This document shows, piece after piece, positions 35,350-46,216 of a stretch of DNA of 64,000 nt. The DNA is from Straminergon stramineum (Eukaryota > Streptophyta > Bryopsida > Hypnales > Calliergonaceae). Under the pieces are notes generated by a model that saw only the letters and a list, made by a program, of their open reading frames with translations, searched no databases and had not been told where the DNA came from. The position numbers were made by a program, and so were the translations under genes. Location of the stretch: positions 19,951,430 through 20,015,429 of the forward strand of contig OY987263.1 in NCBI GenBank assembly GCA_963920665.1, read 5' to 3'. Each line of letters begins with the position of its first letter. Positions within the stretch are counted from its first letter, which is position 1.

Positions 35350-35601
35350 TACTGATGATATCATTGCTGTCCTGAAGATGTGTTCAGATGATGGAGAGAT
35401 GCGGTACCGAGCAGGGCTTTTTTTTTGCTTTTCGGTGCCAGATTGCACCAGAAAAAAAATAATTGGCTAAAAAAATAATTTGGCAACTAATTGTGAAGTT
35501 TTTCTCCAGAAAATTTCAAATTAAAAAAAAATTGGATGGAATCACCAGATTGTGGATGAAAACCGAATTATGGACATGTGATATATGCTACATCGGGAAC
35601 T

Positions 35602-35881
35602 AATTAGAGGGGATTTGAGGCCTCGGGAGGGCCGTTTCAAGCCTGTTCCCCTACATGTTCCCTGTGCAGTCCGGGAATGGCTGACTGCTGTCAGGAAAAA
35701 AAATACATTAAAAAAAAATTATTAGTTCTAAAATGCAAAAAGAAGTTGCAAAAAAAATTCATTTTTTTTTCTTGACATGGCAGTGTCGCGGCCACGTCAA
35801 TCTACCGCAATGGCACCGTTCCTAAGTTCCCCGCAGCCTGGGAACTTGCAGTCTCCCAAAGGCCTCAAATCTCCCGTAATG
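35602..35881. mobile_element. MITE of the CATTAGATG family (family E, copy 1)
   Basis: Ends are inverted: ATTAGAGGGGATTTGAGGCC at the left, and GGCCTCAAATCTCCCGTAAT at the right. Just inside come GGGCCGTTTCAAGCCTGTTC and its counterpart. A central poly(A/T) region and a GGCCACGTCAA word are shared with 56654-56911. The length is about 280 bp with no coding capacity. Confidence 0.7.
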
Positions 35882-35883
35882 AC

Positions 35884-36114
35884 CCCCCTATTGTCTTAGT
35901 ACTATTGCAATATTGTTTCAATGGTTACACAGTCTAGTATTAAAAGAGTATTGTTGTAGTTTAACATCAGTACTACAACAAAATAGTTTTTATTAGGAAC
36001 AGTGCATTCCATTGAAACTATATTGTTAGAGTACTACTTTTGTATAGTACATTAATAATATACTTTCAATACTAGATTGTGTAACCATTGAAGCAATATT
36101 GTTTCAATGGGGGG
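35884..36114. mobile_element. Palindromic MITE (family F, copy 1)
   Basis: The arms CAATATTGTTTCAATGGTTA and TAACCATTGAAGCAATATTG face each other, bounded by CCCCCC and GGGGGG. The whole 231 bp can fold on itself. It abuts the right end of the family E MITE. Confidence 0.65.
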
Positions 36115-36215
36115 TTACTTTCTTGATGTAAGTTGAATGCAATATTTTTTATCCAATATGTGGATGAATGTTGAAATTTGGAGCACCACTCACTCATTGC
36201 TCCATTGGGAAAAAG

Positions 36216-36448
36216 CCCCTCATTGCTTTAGTATTGATTGTAGTATTGTTTCAATAGAGTCACAGTCCAATATTGAAACTTGAAAGTATACAACATTATT
36301 GCTGCAGTAGTGCAAATAGTATTGCAATAGTACATTTTCAATAGACTTATTGAGAATGTATTGTTGCAATACTATTTGCACTATTATAGCAATATACTTT
36401 CAATATTGGACTGTGACCCCATTGAAACAATACTGAAGCAATGGGGGG
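36216..36448. mobile_element. Palindromic MITE (family F, copy 2)
   Basis: Same termini as copy 1 (CCCC...CATTGCTTTAGTATTG and CAATACTGAAGCAATGGGG) and a matching inner AGTCACAGTCCAATATTG inverted repeat. The two copies lie 100 bp apart in an AT-rich spacer. Confidence 0.65.
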
Positions 36449-37096
36449 TACTTTCCTGATGGACACTATAATATTTTATATTGCTACTTTGGCACTTCAT
36501 TAAAAATGAAAAAAAAATAGTAATGAGGAACAATCCAAAAGGTAATATAAAATCGCTCATGATTTTTCCATTAAGGACTTGACATCAATGTCCCCCTCAC
36601 CAATAATGCAGGAATCTATAAATTTTCAAAGGTAAGAAGGTGGTTATTAGATTTATTCTAATAGTGCATGTTAGACTCTAATTTACCAAAGTCTCAATAT
36701 TGTGAAAAATAAAAGTTCAAATTTTTGTGCAATTCTTCACTATAGTGGGGTTTTTTGGGTTTTAGACCAATAGTTTTGTAGCCTTTCTTTCAAGAAGGTT
36801 ATGAGTTCTTTGTCTCAGTCATTTTAGGGGGCTCAAATTGAAGGTGCCAATTTTTGAGTACACAATTCTATTATGTGCTATTTTTGTATGTGCTTGGCTC
36901 TATACGAAGGATGAAATGAAGTTTGGAAAGTTTGCGATAGAAGTGTGAAGGGCCATGATTACAGTCTTGCATTTTTAAACACATTTATCCACTTTCTTGC
37001 GTAGGCTTGAAGGTGCTCACTTTTTTTTTGAGGAATTGAGCATAAAATTGCCTAAAAGAAACATTACTTTACTATTAGAGTCAAGACTTGAATTGC
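36449..37096. other. AT-rich spacer, no gene seen
   Basis: Short broken frames only; no recognised repeat ends. Confidence 0.4.
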
Positions 37097-37100
37097 TTAA

Positions 37101-37809
37101 CCCTAGAAGGATGGGTCCATGACCACTAATTCCAAGTCTCTTTGTCCATCACTTTGTTTGCTACCATTTTGCACCTAGATATGAATGAAAATTTTATGTT
37201 TATTTTTTAGAGATGAAGTCATATGTCTACTACAAGATAAAATTTTCAATTTTGTTTGGGAAATCTGAAATTATTGTGAATTTCTTAAGAAACAAATGAA
37301 GAAAATTCATATCAAATTCAAAATGTACTAAAAAATCTGGAATTTACACTATAAAGTACATTATAGTGAATAACATCATGTATAATCCAAAGTTACAATG
37401 TTAATATAAAATTTGAAAATCAATAAACCATGCTTATAGGCCCAAAGTTTATGTTGCTATAAAATATTGAAATTTATGAATTTTTCAAAATTTACAATTG
37501 GAGTAGAAATTGCACTTGATAAGCTTTATTTCATTAGTTTGACTCTAATTCAAAAACTATCATTTTATTGCTAAAATTCAAATCAAGAGTAAATAGCAAA
37601 AAATGCCCAAAACACACTATAAAGGGGATTGTGGATTAAGCACTATGAGTTCTTTTTTAGAAAATTCAATAACATTATAATGAGGGAATTTACAATATTA
37701 TTCATTGAATATTTACTCAAGCAACTTCAAAGAAAACTAATGAAAAAATGTTTTTTTCCATCCTTCAATATTGGATGAAGTCATCCAAAAAGACAATAGC
37801 ATTCCAAGG
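37101..37809 (+). mobile_element. 709-bp TTAA-flanked element (family B, copy 1)
   Basis: TTAA at 37097-37100 is followed by CCCTAGAAGGATGGG, and the right end CCAAGG is followed by TTAA at 37810-37813. The whole body matches the reverse complement of 61131-61855. A diverged third copy covers about 57290-57840. It has no coding frame. Confidence 0.7.
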
Positions 37810-38218
37810 TTAAGTTCATTCTTCTTTGAAATAATTTATGAACATCTATTAAGTCATAAGTCTTGAGAATACAATACAAAACATAAGATCTTGATCAATT
37901 CAACTTAAATCTTTATAACACAAGGCAATTCTTCATCCAACAACAAAGTAGCACATAACATGACAACGGGTGGGTTATAACTTACACTCTTTAAGGTTTA
38001 AATTTGCCAATAGAGGATTATAATCTTCAAAATAACTAAATGTTGAAAGAACATAAGAAAGGTATTTATATCCCAAAGGGAGGGGGAAATCTTTTTTTTC
38101 CTTACTCATCCCTTGACGAGTACGGTATTTCAATCCTTTACATGAACAAGCTTATAATATTGAAAGGAGTAAGATAGAAGATGGGTAAAGAAACCACATT
38201 TTTAAAAGAGTCCCTTAA

Positions 38219-39029
38219 CCCCTAACTACCTAAACGACCATATATGGTTGATTTGAAATTTCACATCTATTTTTGTGTAGATAGTTAAATTCCTGTGATT
38301 GGTTTAAAAAAATTCAAGCAATTTTGAGGGTTAACTAGGAAAAATTTTCATTTTTCATTGAGAAAAGTATATATTCAATTATTGAGAGGTCTGCAAGGCA
38401 TATGTGTACTAAAAGTGGAGTCTAAAGCTTGCTAATTTTACTTCATTTTCCAACTTTATACAAAGCTTGGCAATTTCACTTGAATTGAGATCTAAGAAAT
38501 TGTAGTTATCCATTTTCTTTAAGAATGGTCCCAATGAAAAGTTTAAAGTCTTTTCATGATTTTCACCATTGAAAATTTCAACATGCAAATGTTTATTTGA
38601 AGCTATTTGCAATTTCTACTTAAAAACAAAAATTGCATTTCAACAATTGCAAGGTGGATTGTGTAATGAGTTTGATGTTTTTTCATGTAAAATTATGTTT
38701 TTTGGAAGTGCATTTTAGTGTGCTAACACTCTTTGAAGTTCTTCATATTACCTCCAATTCCAGAAAACATTTATATGCAAATTTTTGAAACATTATGGAC
38801 AAAGACAACCTATTAAAAATAGAAAATGTACATTTCCCTTGGTATAATATTACAACTCCTAGGAAACTTTGCACTCAAAATTGGTGGGCATTCTAATAAA
38901 CAAGCTCTATTAACATCTATACGGTTAGATTTGGAAAAAAAACACAATTTGCTTCATTGAGGATAACTACAAGCCAATGCTCTTTTTCCATAGTCAAAAC
39001 ACACTTGGAAAGGCTTAGGCACTTAGGGG
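38219..39029. mobile_element. 811-bp TTAA-flanked element (family A-like)
   Basis: The left end is TTAA|CCCCTAACTACCTAA, and the right end TTAGGCACTTAGGGG|TTAG. The termini are inverted and close to family A (CCCCTAA then CCTAA). The interior differs from the 944-bp copies. No coding sequence is seen. Confidence 0.6.
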
Positions 39030-39134
39030 TTAGAAGAGTCTAGAAGAGATTCAGATGTTATTAGAATAGAACCACAAATATATGGAGTAAAAACTTAGTC
39101 AATGGAGGGGGGATTTTCATGCTAAAGAGGGGCT

Positions 39135-39138
<4 letters not shown>

Positions 39139-39170
<32 letters not shown>
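39139..39170. repeat. (AC)16 microsatellite
   Basis: Uninterrupted dinucleotide run, likely length-polymorphic. Confidence 0.95.
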
Positions 39171-39172
<2 letters not shown>

Positions 39173-40084
39173 CTTGAACCATAGGATAGGATATTGGGGT
39201 CTATTTTAGAAATTGTCCAAATTAATTATGAAGGCTAGTGCAAATTGAATCATAGAACAATTCATTGCATAGTGGGACAACCTTATAGGAACTTTGGCCT
39301 AGATTCAATTGTATCCATTTCAAGGCCTTTTGGGTTCTATTTTAAATACAAAACTAATAACTTCATGTTATTTTATAATGTTTGTAGGCACATTTTGTGA
39401 TTGTTTTTTACCTCTCTATATGCCATGAATAGAACCCATGTATCCTAACAACCTACAAAATTCATAATTCATGTATATACACTTCACAAAAAACCAATTT
39501 TAAGTGTCTCCAACAATATTCTTACAAGAAAATTGTAGATGATGGTTCATATAAAACTTCCTTAGAGCATTTCCAATTGGGCTATAAATATGCCCTTGGA
39601 GGACTTTTGCTTATTTGCTTTTAAAAAAATGTCCTATCAGAAGTTCACCAATGCTCAAATTCTAAGTGGACCCTTCAAATTAACCTTTTGAAACAACAAT
39701 TTCTAGTGTTTCCTTACATTTTTAGCAGGCCTCAAATCTTGCTTCCATTTCTACTTATTAACATATCAGACCGAGTTCCAATGACACTACGTTGCAGAGC
39801 AAACACCAATGCCTTCCAAACAACGAGCCTGCCTCCTAAAATTTGATTCAATGAACTTTTCCTACTTATTTAAACCATTGACATATGACCTTGGCACGTA
39901 AGGGTAGGGAGTCCTCATCTTCCAGGCCTAATTTCATCAATCAAGGTCCTTCAACTTGCTCTTGGTGTGCATCTTTTACATTCCAATAGTGGAGATGCTC
40001 TTATGACGTTTGTCATCTCAATTTGAGTCACTTCTCTTGACTTCTCAAAGTCAATTGTGGGATCCTAAATGAACAAACTCTATA
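39171..40084. other. AT-rich spacer, no gene seen
   Basis: No stable frame, exon signal or recognised repeat end. Confidence 0.4.
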
Positions 40085-40317
40085 ACCCTTGAATGCCGGA
40101 TTGGTGACTGTGGAAATCAACCATTTTGGAACCGTGTGATGTCATCTACTTTAGAAAAACCAAGAATATTCATTGGGAGTCAAACTACTATAGAAGATCT
40201 TCCTTTTTCACCCCTAATTCTGAGGATGAATAGTTGCATTTGTGTCCTACACAAGAGAATTCCTTGTCATTCATTAGACAAAAAACATTCGCCTCGTCGT
40301 TTAGGGGTTAAGTAAGC
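40085..40317 (+). repeat. Family C TTAA-type repeat, copy 3
   Basis: Matches the two units at 28801-29256 (GGATTGGTGACTGTGGAAATC region, TAGAAGATCTTCC, GTCATTCATTAGACAAAAAA). It ends CGTTTAGGGG|TTAA (TTAA 40318-40321). It sits just upstream of the lipase leader. Confidence 0.65.
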
Positions 40318-40339
40318 CAATCACCTTCTTTAGTTGCAG

Positions 40340-41151
40340 CTATTCTCTTGCTTTCGTAATGTCCTCATTCGCTCTCGTCACCTTTTGTAATGTCCTTGAT
40401 TCTCTGATATTGGGCTGATACCCACTCTAAATTTCCCTGTACACATCTAACGAAAATCTAGATTTTATATTTTGGTGACATCTAAATGTAATGGTAGATC
40501 TTGCAGACCAGCTACTCCAGCGGTCCAGCCCTCGTCCTCCACTCACCAGACTGCGCTCATTTGCGACCACAGCCTCAGTTCCATCGCTGCTCGTGCTCCA
40601 GACAGGTGGGTGCATTCGTTCTTGCATTGTCCTCGTGAAGCCCTAATTTTTGTAGTAATCGATTTCACTTGTAAGCCTGTCTATCAACTTTGTAGATGAC
40701 GATGTTGCACTGCAGTCGAGCTCTCATCTCCTTCCCTGTGCAGCATCAAATTCTCGGCCGAAGTAGACCTGTGAGTGAGATAGAGCCCGAGTATTGAATT
40801 GAAGTTGTGGAAACAGGATCAAGGTATCTGTGAATAATTCAGGGACCTTGTATGAATTAGTATCCCAGATCTTTTGGCAGTTTTGAAAACTTTGAAAGTT
40901 CGAAATTTGTTGGCTTGACCTCGCAGGTAGAACTGTGAGTAGGATAGAGCCAGAGTTTTGTATTGGAGTTCTGGTCACCGGGCCAAGGAATACGTAAAAA
41001 AAACCCAGGGACCATCTATGAATTACTGGGATTATCTATGAAGAAAATCCCAAGATCTTTTGGCAGTTTTGAAATTTTGAAATTTGTTGGCTTGACCTCG
41101 TAGGGAGCGAAGACGATTTTCCATGTTGTGGTTGCCAAGCAGGAAGTTGTG
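40340..41151 (+). promoter_or_regulatory. Promoter and spliced 5' leader of the lipase gene
   Basis: A leader exon probably ends GACAG|GTGGGT (intron from 40606). The acceptor nearest the start codon is GACCTCGTAG at 41103. Two tandem units of about 165-175 bp fill the end of this intron (see the repeat entry). The actual transcription start is not defined. Confidence 0.45.
40762..41103 (+). repeat. Tandem duplication carrying a 3' splice site
   Basis: Unit 1 (about 40762-40927) and unit 2 (about 40928-41103) both start GTAGAMCTGTGAGT, contain CAGGGACC and AGATCTTTTGGCAGTTTTGAA, and end TTGTTGGCTTGACCTCGYAG. Each end is a usable acceptor AG, so the duplication provides two alternative leader acceptors. 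Confidence 0.8.
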
Positions 41152-41152
41152 A
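41123..41152 (+). CDS. Nine-codon upstream ORF overlapping the lipase start
   Basis: ATG at 41123 opens nine codons (MLWLPSRKL) and stops with TGA at 41150-41152, whose final A is the first base of the lipase ATG (TGATG). If transcripts use the acceptor at 41103, ribosomes meet this ORF first. That arrangement permits reinitiation control, which is inference. Confidence 0.35.
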   Translation: MLWLPSRKL

Positions 41153-43766
41153 TGAGTTCGGTTATGAATGGAGCCATGACAGTCGAGATTCCCCCCTTTC
41201 CATGGGGTTCGACACCCGAGGCCGAGTATTATGCATCCAAACACATCACACACCAGTCTGAGTTTATTAAATCTCCACGAGGAGTGAAGCTTTTCACTCA
41301 ATCCTGGGTCCCCTCGAATCCCAAGGCGCTCATCCTGATGGTTCACGGCTATGGCAACGACTCTAGCTGGGTGTTTCAGCGAACCGCGATTTTGTTCACA
41401 GAAATGGGCTATGGCGCTTTCGCCATGGACTTGTACGGCCATGGCATTTCGGAGGGTTTGTCGGGGTACGTTCCGAGCGCGACTCACGTCGTGGAAGATT
41501 TAGCCTATTGGTTTAATATTGTGAAGAGTAAGGATGAGTATAAGAAGCTCCCCTGCTTCTTGTATGGGGAGTCACTTGGAGGCGCCTTGTGTTTGTTGCT
41601 GCATTTTGAGGATCCGGGAGGGTATGATGGGGCCATTCTCATGGCGCCCATGTGTAAAATTTCGGAGAAGATGGTGCCGCCGTGGCCTGTGGAGCATGTG
41701 TTGAGACTGCTGGCAAGATGGGCGCCCACTCTGCCCATTGTGCCGACCACGGACTTGGTGGACAAGTCGGTGAAAGACCCGGCGAAGAGACTGCTCGCCA
41801 AGAACAATCCCAGAAGGTACAGAAGTTGATATCTCGTCCTTGTTTTATATCTTGATGTTCAAATGCTTTTATCAACATAGCTTGTGGTAGAAGTTATGGG
41901 GTAGGCAGAATTGTATTAGGTGGAAACTGCTGCTTTTCCTTTTGGGGTGATTTTACACTCAAAAATTCATCTTCAATAGGTGTTCTTGTCTTTTGAATTT
42001 TGGGATGTCTTTCAATTGCTATGAGAACTTCTTGGCGTAGTTTAGGAATCGCCACTAAAAAGTTCAGGTAGGGGATACTGTTTGCGTCAATTTAAGCATT
42101 TTAAACAGTATGTAGGAGTGGGAAATCATTGGGAGATCAGTATTGAGCTCACTGGAGAGGTCACTGTGGTTACAAGGGCCAAACTCTGTTGAGATCGAAT
42201 TGTTTTATCACACCTTGTTTGATGCTTTCTTATGCAATCGTCCAAAGTGGGATCTTGTAGAATACTATTGAAGAGATAGGAGACAACCCCATTTTCATTC
42301 ATAGATCAGTGGCCATAGACATTTAGCCAAGTTATGCTCACTCTCTAAGTGCTAATTGAAGGCCATCTGAGTGTAGTGCAAGAAATGAAGTGCTGTTGGT
42401 AACAGGGATCAGCTTTCTAACATTTTTATTAGGTTCGGATTGTGATCGAGGTTTTGACTTGGCAGAGAGAAAACTTCGAGTTTTTCCTTTTGGGATTGTG
42501 ATCGAGCTTTTCCTTTTGGGATGATTATATAATCAAAATTTCACCTTGAATAGATGTTCTGATCTTTCAAATTTGGCGTGTCTTTCAAATGTTTAGAGAA
42601 TTTCAGTCATTGTTTAGAAACTCCTACTTTAGAGTCACTCGTTAAAAGGTCCTGAACGTGTTACAGTTCTTGGATGAGTCGGTGCCACAGCGTTGCGTAA
42701 CTTGGGGTTGGGGTTAGATTTTTTCCTATTCCATTCACAGAAAACTGAAATCACTAGGCTAGTAGGATGCTAGTTTGAGTGAGGCGTCTCACCAGCGTAA
42801 GAGCAATGTGTTTGATTTGTTAAATCTATTAAGGTTCACACACAGCAACAAATGGTAGGTGAGCAGTTTGGGCTTGCCTTTGCCTGTGATGCCTGATATT
42901 CTGATTTCTCTCAGTAGCCTTAAATATTTTAAGGTTGAGGATACTATGCGCATCACTTAGAGCATTTTAACATATATAGGAATGTGATTCTTGGGAGATC
43001 GGGGAACTGTGGAGAGATCACTTTGGGTATAATAGTTAAACTTGTTGAGACCAGTTATTTATCGTTATGTAGGGAAATCTTATGCAATGTCAAAGTGGGA
43101 GGTTGTAGACCACTAAAATTGCCAATAGACAACCCCATTTCCATTCGAAGATTTGTTGATCATAGACATTGTGCTAGGTCATACCTACCCCCAACTTGCT
43201 AAGTAATGACAAACTGAGTGTATGCATAAATGGGCTATTGTCAGTTATACTTTAGGTCTCTAATGGTCTTAGAACTCTCTATGTGAACCCCATAAGGACG
43301 ATGAAGCCAAATAGTGTACAACGGTTGACTTTCAAGGTTACTGTAGGAATTAAGAATGCACCTATTGGTCCAAAAATCAGATTATTTTTCGCTGACTACC
43401 TTGATGATAGGTCTCCGTCCTTCCGGGGTTAATGGATGCTTTTTTCCGTAATTTTGCAGGTATGCAGGAAAGCCAAGACTGGGAACAGTGATTGAATTAC
43501 TGCGGGTGACAGCGAGCTTGGAAGAGAAGCTCAAGGACGTCAGTCTTCCCTTCCTTGTTCTCCATGGTGATGCAGATGTTGTAACGGAGCCTGCGGTCAG
43601 CAGTTTCTTGTACGACAGTGCCAAGTCTGAAGACAAGACCATTCGAATTTATGAGGGGATGCTGCACTCGCTCATTCAAGGAGAACCCGACGAGAATGTT
43701 GCCATCATCCTGGAAGATATTAGCTCCTGGTTGAAGCTGCGAGCGCAACGGACATCCGAAGACTGA
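41152..43766 (+). CDS. Monoacylglycerol lipase-like alpha/beta hydrolase (caffeoylshikimate-esterase family)
   Basis: Two exons, 41152-41816 and 43460-43766, give 323 aa; the intron splits Arg222 (CCCAGAAG|GTAC, TTTTGCAG acceptor). Plants have a family of such serine hydrolases that cleave monoacylglycerols, lysophospholipids or caffeoylshikimate; substrate cannot be told here. The catalytic triad is visible: Ser141 in GESLGG, Asp261 in HGDADVVTEP, His291 in GMLHSLIQ. The oxyanion motif is HGYG (65-68). The length matches the family (about 320-330 aa). There is no signal peptide or membrane segment, so it is probably cytosolic or peripherally membrane-associated. The start at 41152 is the first in-frame ATG, with another at 41164. 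The 1.6-kb intron holds two copies of the sense-strand repeat and a small TTAA element ending 30 nt before the acceptor. Confidence 0.92.
42055..42420 (+). repeat. Sense-oriented intronic repeat, copy 3 (lipase intron)
   Basis: GGGGATACTGTTTGCGTCAA, GGAGAGGTCACTGTGG, TTCTTATGCAATCGTCCAAAG, GGCCATAGACATTTAGCC and TGAAGGCCATCTGAGTGTAG occur in the same order as in copies 2 and 4. Confidence 0.7.
42935..43280 (+). repeat. Sense-oriented intronic repeat, copy 4 (lipase intron)
   Basis: GAGGATACTATGCGCATCAC, GGAGAGATCACTTTGGG, CTTATGCAATGTCAAAGTGG, GACAACCCCATTTCCATTCG and ACTTGCTAAGTAATGAC match copies 2 and 3. A 142-bp TTAA element follows directly. Confidence 0.7.
43287..43428 (+). mobile_element. 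142-bp TTAA-type MITE next to a splice acceptor
   Basis: The left end is TGAA|CCCCATAAGGACGATG and the right end CCGTCCTTCCGGGG|TTAA (43429-43432). The ends are inverted. A second copy, 46059-46212, shares AATTAAGAATGCACCT-like and TCCAAAARTC words and TTAA at both flanks. The element stops 30 bp before the acceptor of lipase exon 2. Confidence 0.6.
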
Positions 43767-46054
43767 ACCTGATTCTTATTACACTCTACTAATGTGGTGT
43801 AAAATTGAAGAGGTGTGTCCAACTTACAGCTGAATCATATAGGCCGGAGCTATATCTTGCTTAATATTTAGTGGTGCATTCAGCTTGACAGATATCAGAT
43901 GTAAATAGATGAATTTAAAATTGATTAATCGATTGGTACAGAAAGACAAAATTATGAATTGCAAGGGTTGAAGTGTTTTGCAGATTCCAGGGGATTACCG
44001 GGAGTGTGTTCCCTGTGGAATTGTTTAACCCTGGAAGGTTCAGTGCCGGAGGCTAATAGTGTCTTTAGGAATGGGCAAGCAGTTCTTGTATACTGAAGAA
44101 ACGGATGATTTTTATCTATTTTTTTGTGTAAAACTTTGTTAATGGTATGTCCACATTATTGAGTTCAGCTGAAGTCATGTTCATTATCTTCTGATTTAGG
44201 GTGGTGTTACAAAAACAATAAATCCATACCCTTGAATCTTAACCAACCCTTCCAGGACGAAGGATTAGTCTTTGTTTAAATGACCACTTCGATTGATCAT
44301 ATAGTCGAAAGGAAAATACAGTCAAGTATGAAGGGACTTAATATCATTAGATTAAGTAAAGAACATTGCATGTGTTAAGTGCAAGAAAATAATCTTCAAA
44401 CAAATCAAAAAAGCTCGTGTAAACTCTTCAACACAGCTAAGAAATCACAAAGCCAAATTTGGGCTTCTCAGTACTCAGAGGCTGGCCAATCTTCGAGGAC
44501 CAAGGTTGCTTGAAATTACTGAAACGACCATTTTGATGATTGCACTGCATAAAGTACAATTTAAATGAGGAATGTTTTTATATCATCAGATTAAGAAAAG
44601 GACATTTATTTGCATGTATTAATTCTAAAAAGTAATAATTCAAACTCATTAAAACCCAAATTTAAACTCTTCAAAACTGCTGAAAAAAACACGAGGCCAA
44701 CGAAGGTTTTAAGGACGAAATTCTCACCTCATGCGAACGAGGTGTTTCAGATTTCCTCTGAATTGTGGTCTACCATGCTTCTCGTCGCCTACCGCCCTCA
44801 GGCTTTTGTCCTTTCTTAGGCACAATCGTTTCATGGTTTTCTTTTTCGAAGTCTCCTTTGACAGCCCTCAAGAGGAAAGGCGAATGAACAGCAGCATTAA
44901 TGCAATTAATCAAGCTTTCTCTAGCAACTCGGGTGAATTCTTTTTTGGTCCCCAAGGGAAACCAGCCTCTTCCACCGACGGGCTCCGCTTGCTGCAGAAG
45001 GCCTCACTTTGGAAAGAATGGACGGACTCTTCCCAAAGATTTATCACGCACCATGTTCCTCGTACATGCATTGGAGCTTCGAATACAACCCTGTTGTCGA
45101 CGACTCAAAGTGCAACATCCGGTACTCCTCGGGCCATCTCAAATCCTCCACCTTCTCCACTGGGAGAGTCATCTCGAGTTCAAAACCACTGCAGTTGGTA
45201 ATGCCCTGGAGTGTTACATAGATTGAAACCCTTTTCGCCTGGATATTTCTGGTATGAATGTTTCTTGCACCCTACAATTTTTGTTTTTGATTTTGAAGGC
45301 TAGAAAGCAAGTAAGATCGATGAGTGACAGTATTTGGTACCGTTGTCGAAATCTCAAATCGATCTGTTGAGAGCCTAAGCTTCATTACGGAAGAGAAGAT
45401 CACTCCAAACATTGCAATATTATCATATGAACCAAACTAAAGCCATAATTATAAATTAGAAGTTACATTTTCAGCTTACTTGAAAGAAATTGGGTTTGAA
45501 CAAATTAGTCCTTGATACATTAGGAATTTGGTTAGGAATTTAAAAAAAAGTTCCTCTGGGTTATAAAACACGATGTAAATTCCACTGTAGCCCACAATAA
45601 TTGCACTTGTCAATTGCAAGAAATTTCTTCAGCTGTAAGAAATGTTACGTTGGGACCGAAGGGACCGATGGATGAATCGATTTCAAGCTCCGAAACGAAA
45701 TGATCTACTGCTGCACTAAGCACTAATTTTCAATCAATTTGAAACCAAAAATTGAAAATGGCTTAAGAAGTTGATTATAGATTAATGTGTGATTTTCACA
45801 AGATTATTTTTTTTCAAGTTCAAAATGTTAGGTTCTAGTTCTAGTGATCTTTCATGATTTTTATTTTACTTATTTACTCAGTCCATTTCTGATGGGTTCA
45901 TTTCTTAAACTGAAAAAGTTAATTTTTGTAGTTAAAGATTTTCTTGAGAATTAAGTCCATGGCCCTAAATGTAAAAGAACTACCATAAGAATCTACAAAT
46001 ATTTAGATGTATGAAAAAACAATCTTGATTTGTGTGCTATAGGACTTGTTTCCT
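43767..46054. other. Lipase 3' region and spacer, no intact gene seen
   Basis: A GC-raised segment at 44720-45230 has frames open on both strands (for example 44731-45201 +), but none shows a recognised domain, consistent exon borders or a credible start. It may be a gene remnant. Confidence 0.4.
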
Positions 46055-46058
46055 TTAA

Positions 46059-46212
46059 CTCTATAAAGATGATAAGGCCTAAAAGTGGCTAGTGTATGAC
46101 TTTCCAAATCACCAAAGAAATGAAGAATGCACCTCCTAGTCCAAAAGTCCAATTATTTTTGAGTGACTATGTTGATCATAGCCTCATAGGCCAGTGTCCT
46201 TCGATTCTATAG
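46059..46212 (+). mobile_element. 154-bp TTAA-type MITE, second copy
   Basis: Flanked by TTAA at 46055-46058 and 46213-46216. It aligns with 43287-43428 through GAAGAATGCACCT, CCAATTATTTTTGAGTGACTA and GTGTCCTTCG. The termini have drifted more than in the intronic copy. Confidence 0.55.
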
Positions 46213-46216
46213 TTAA

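Noticed and set aside
44610..45226. Frames of 60-156 codons on both strands downstream of the lipase
   Set aside because: GC content is raised, but no domain, consistent splice pattern or start context was found. It is recorded only as a possible remnant.
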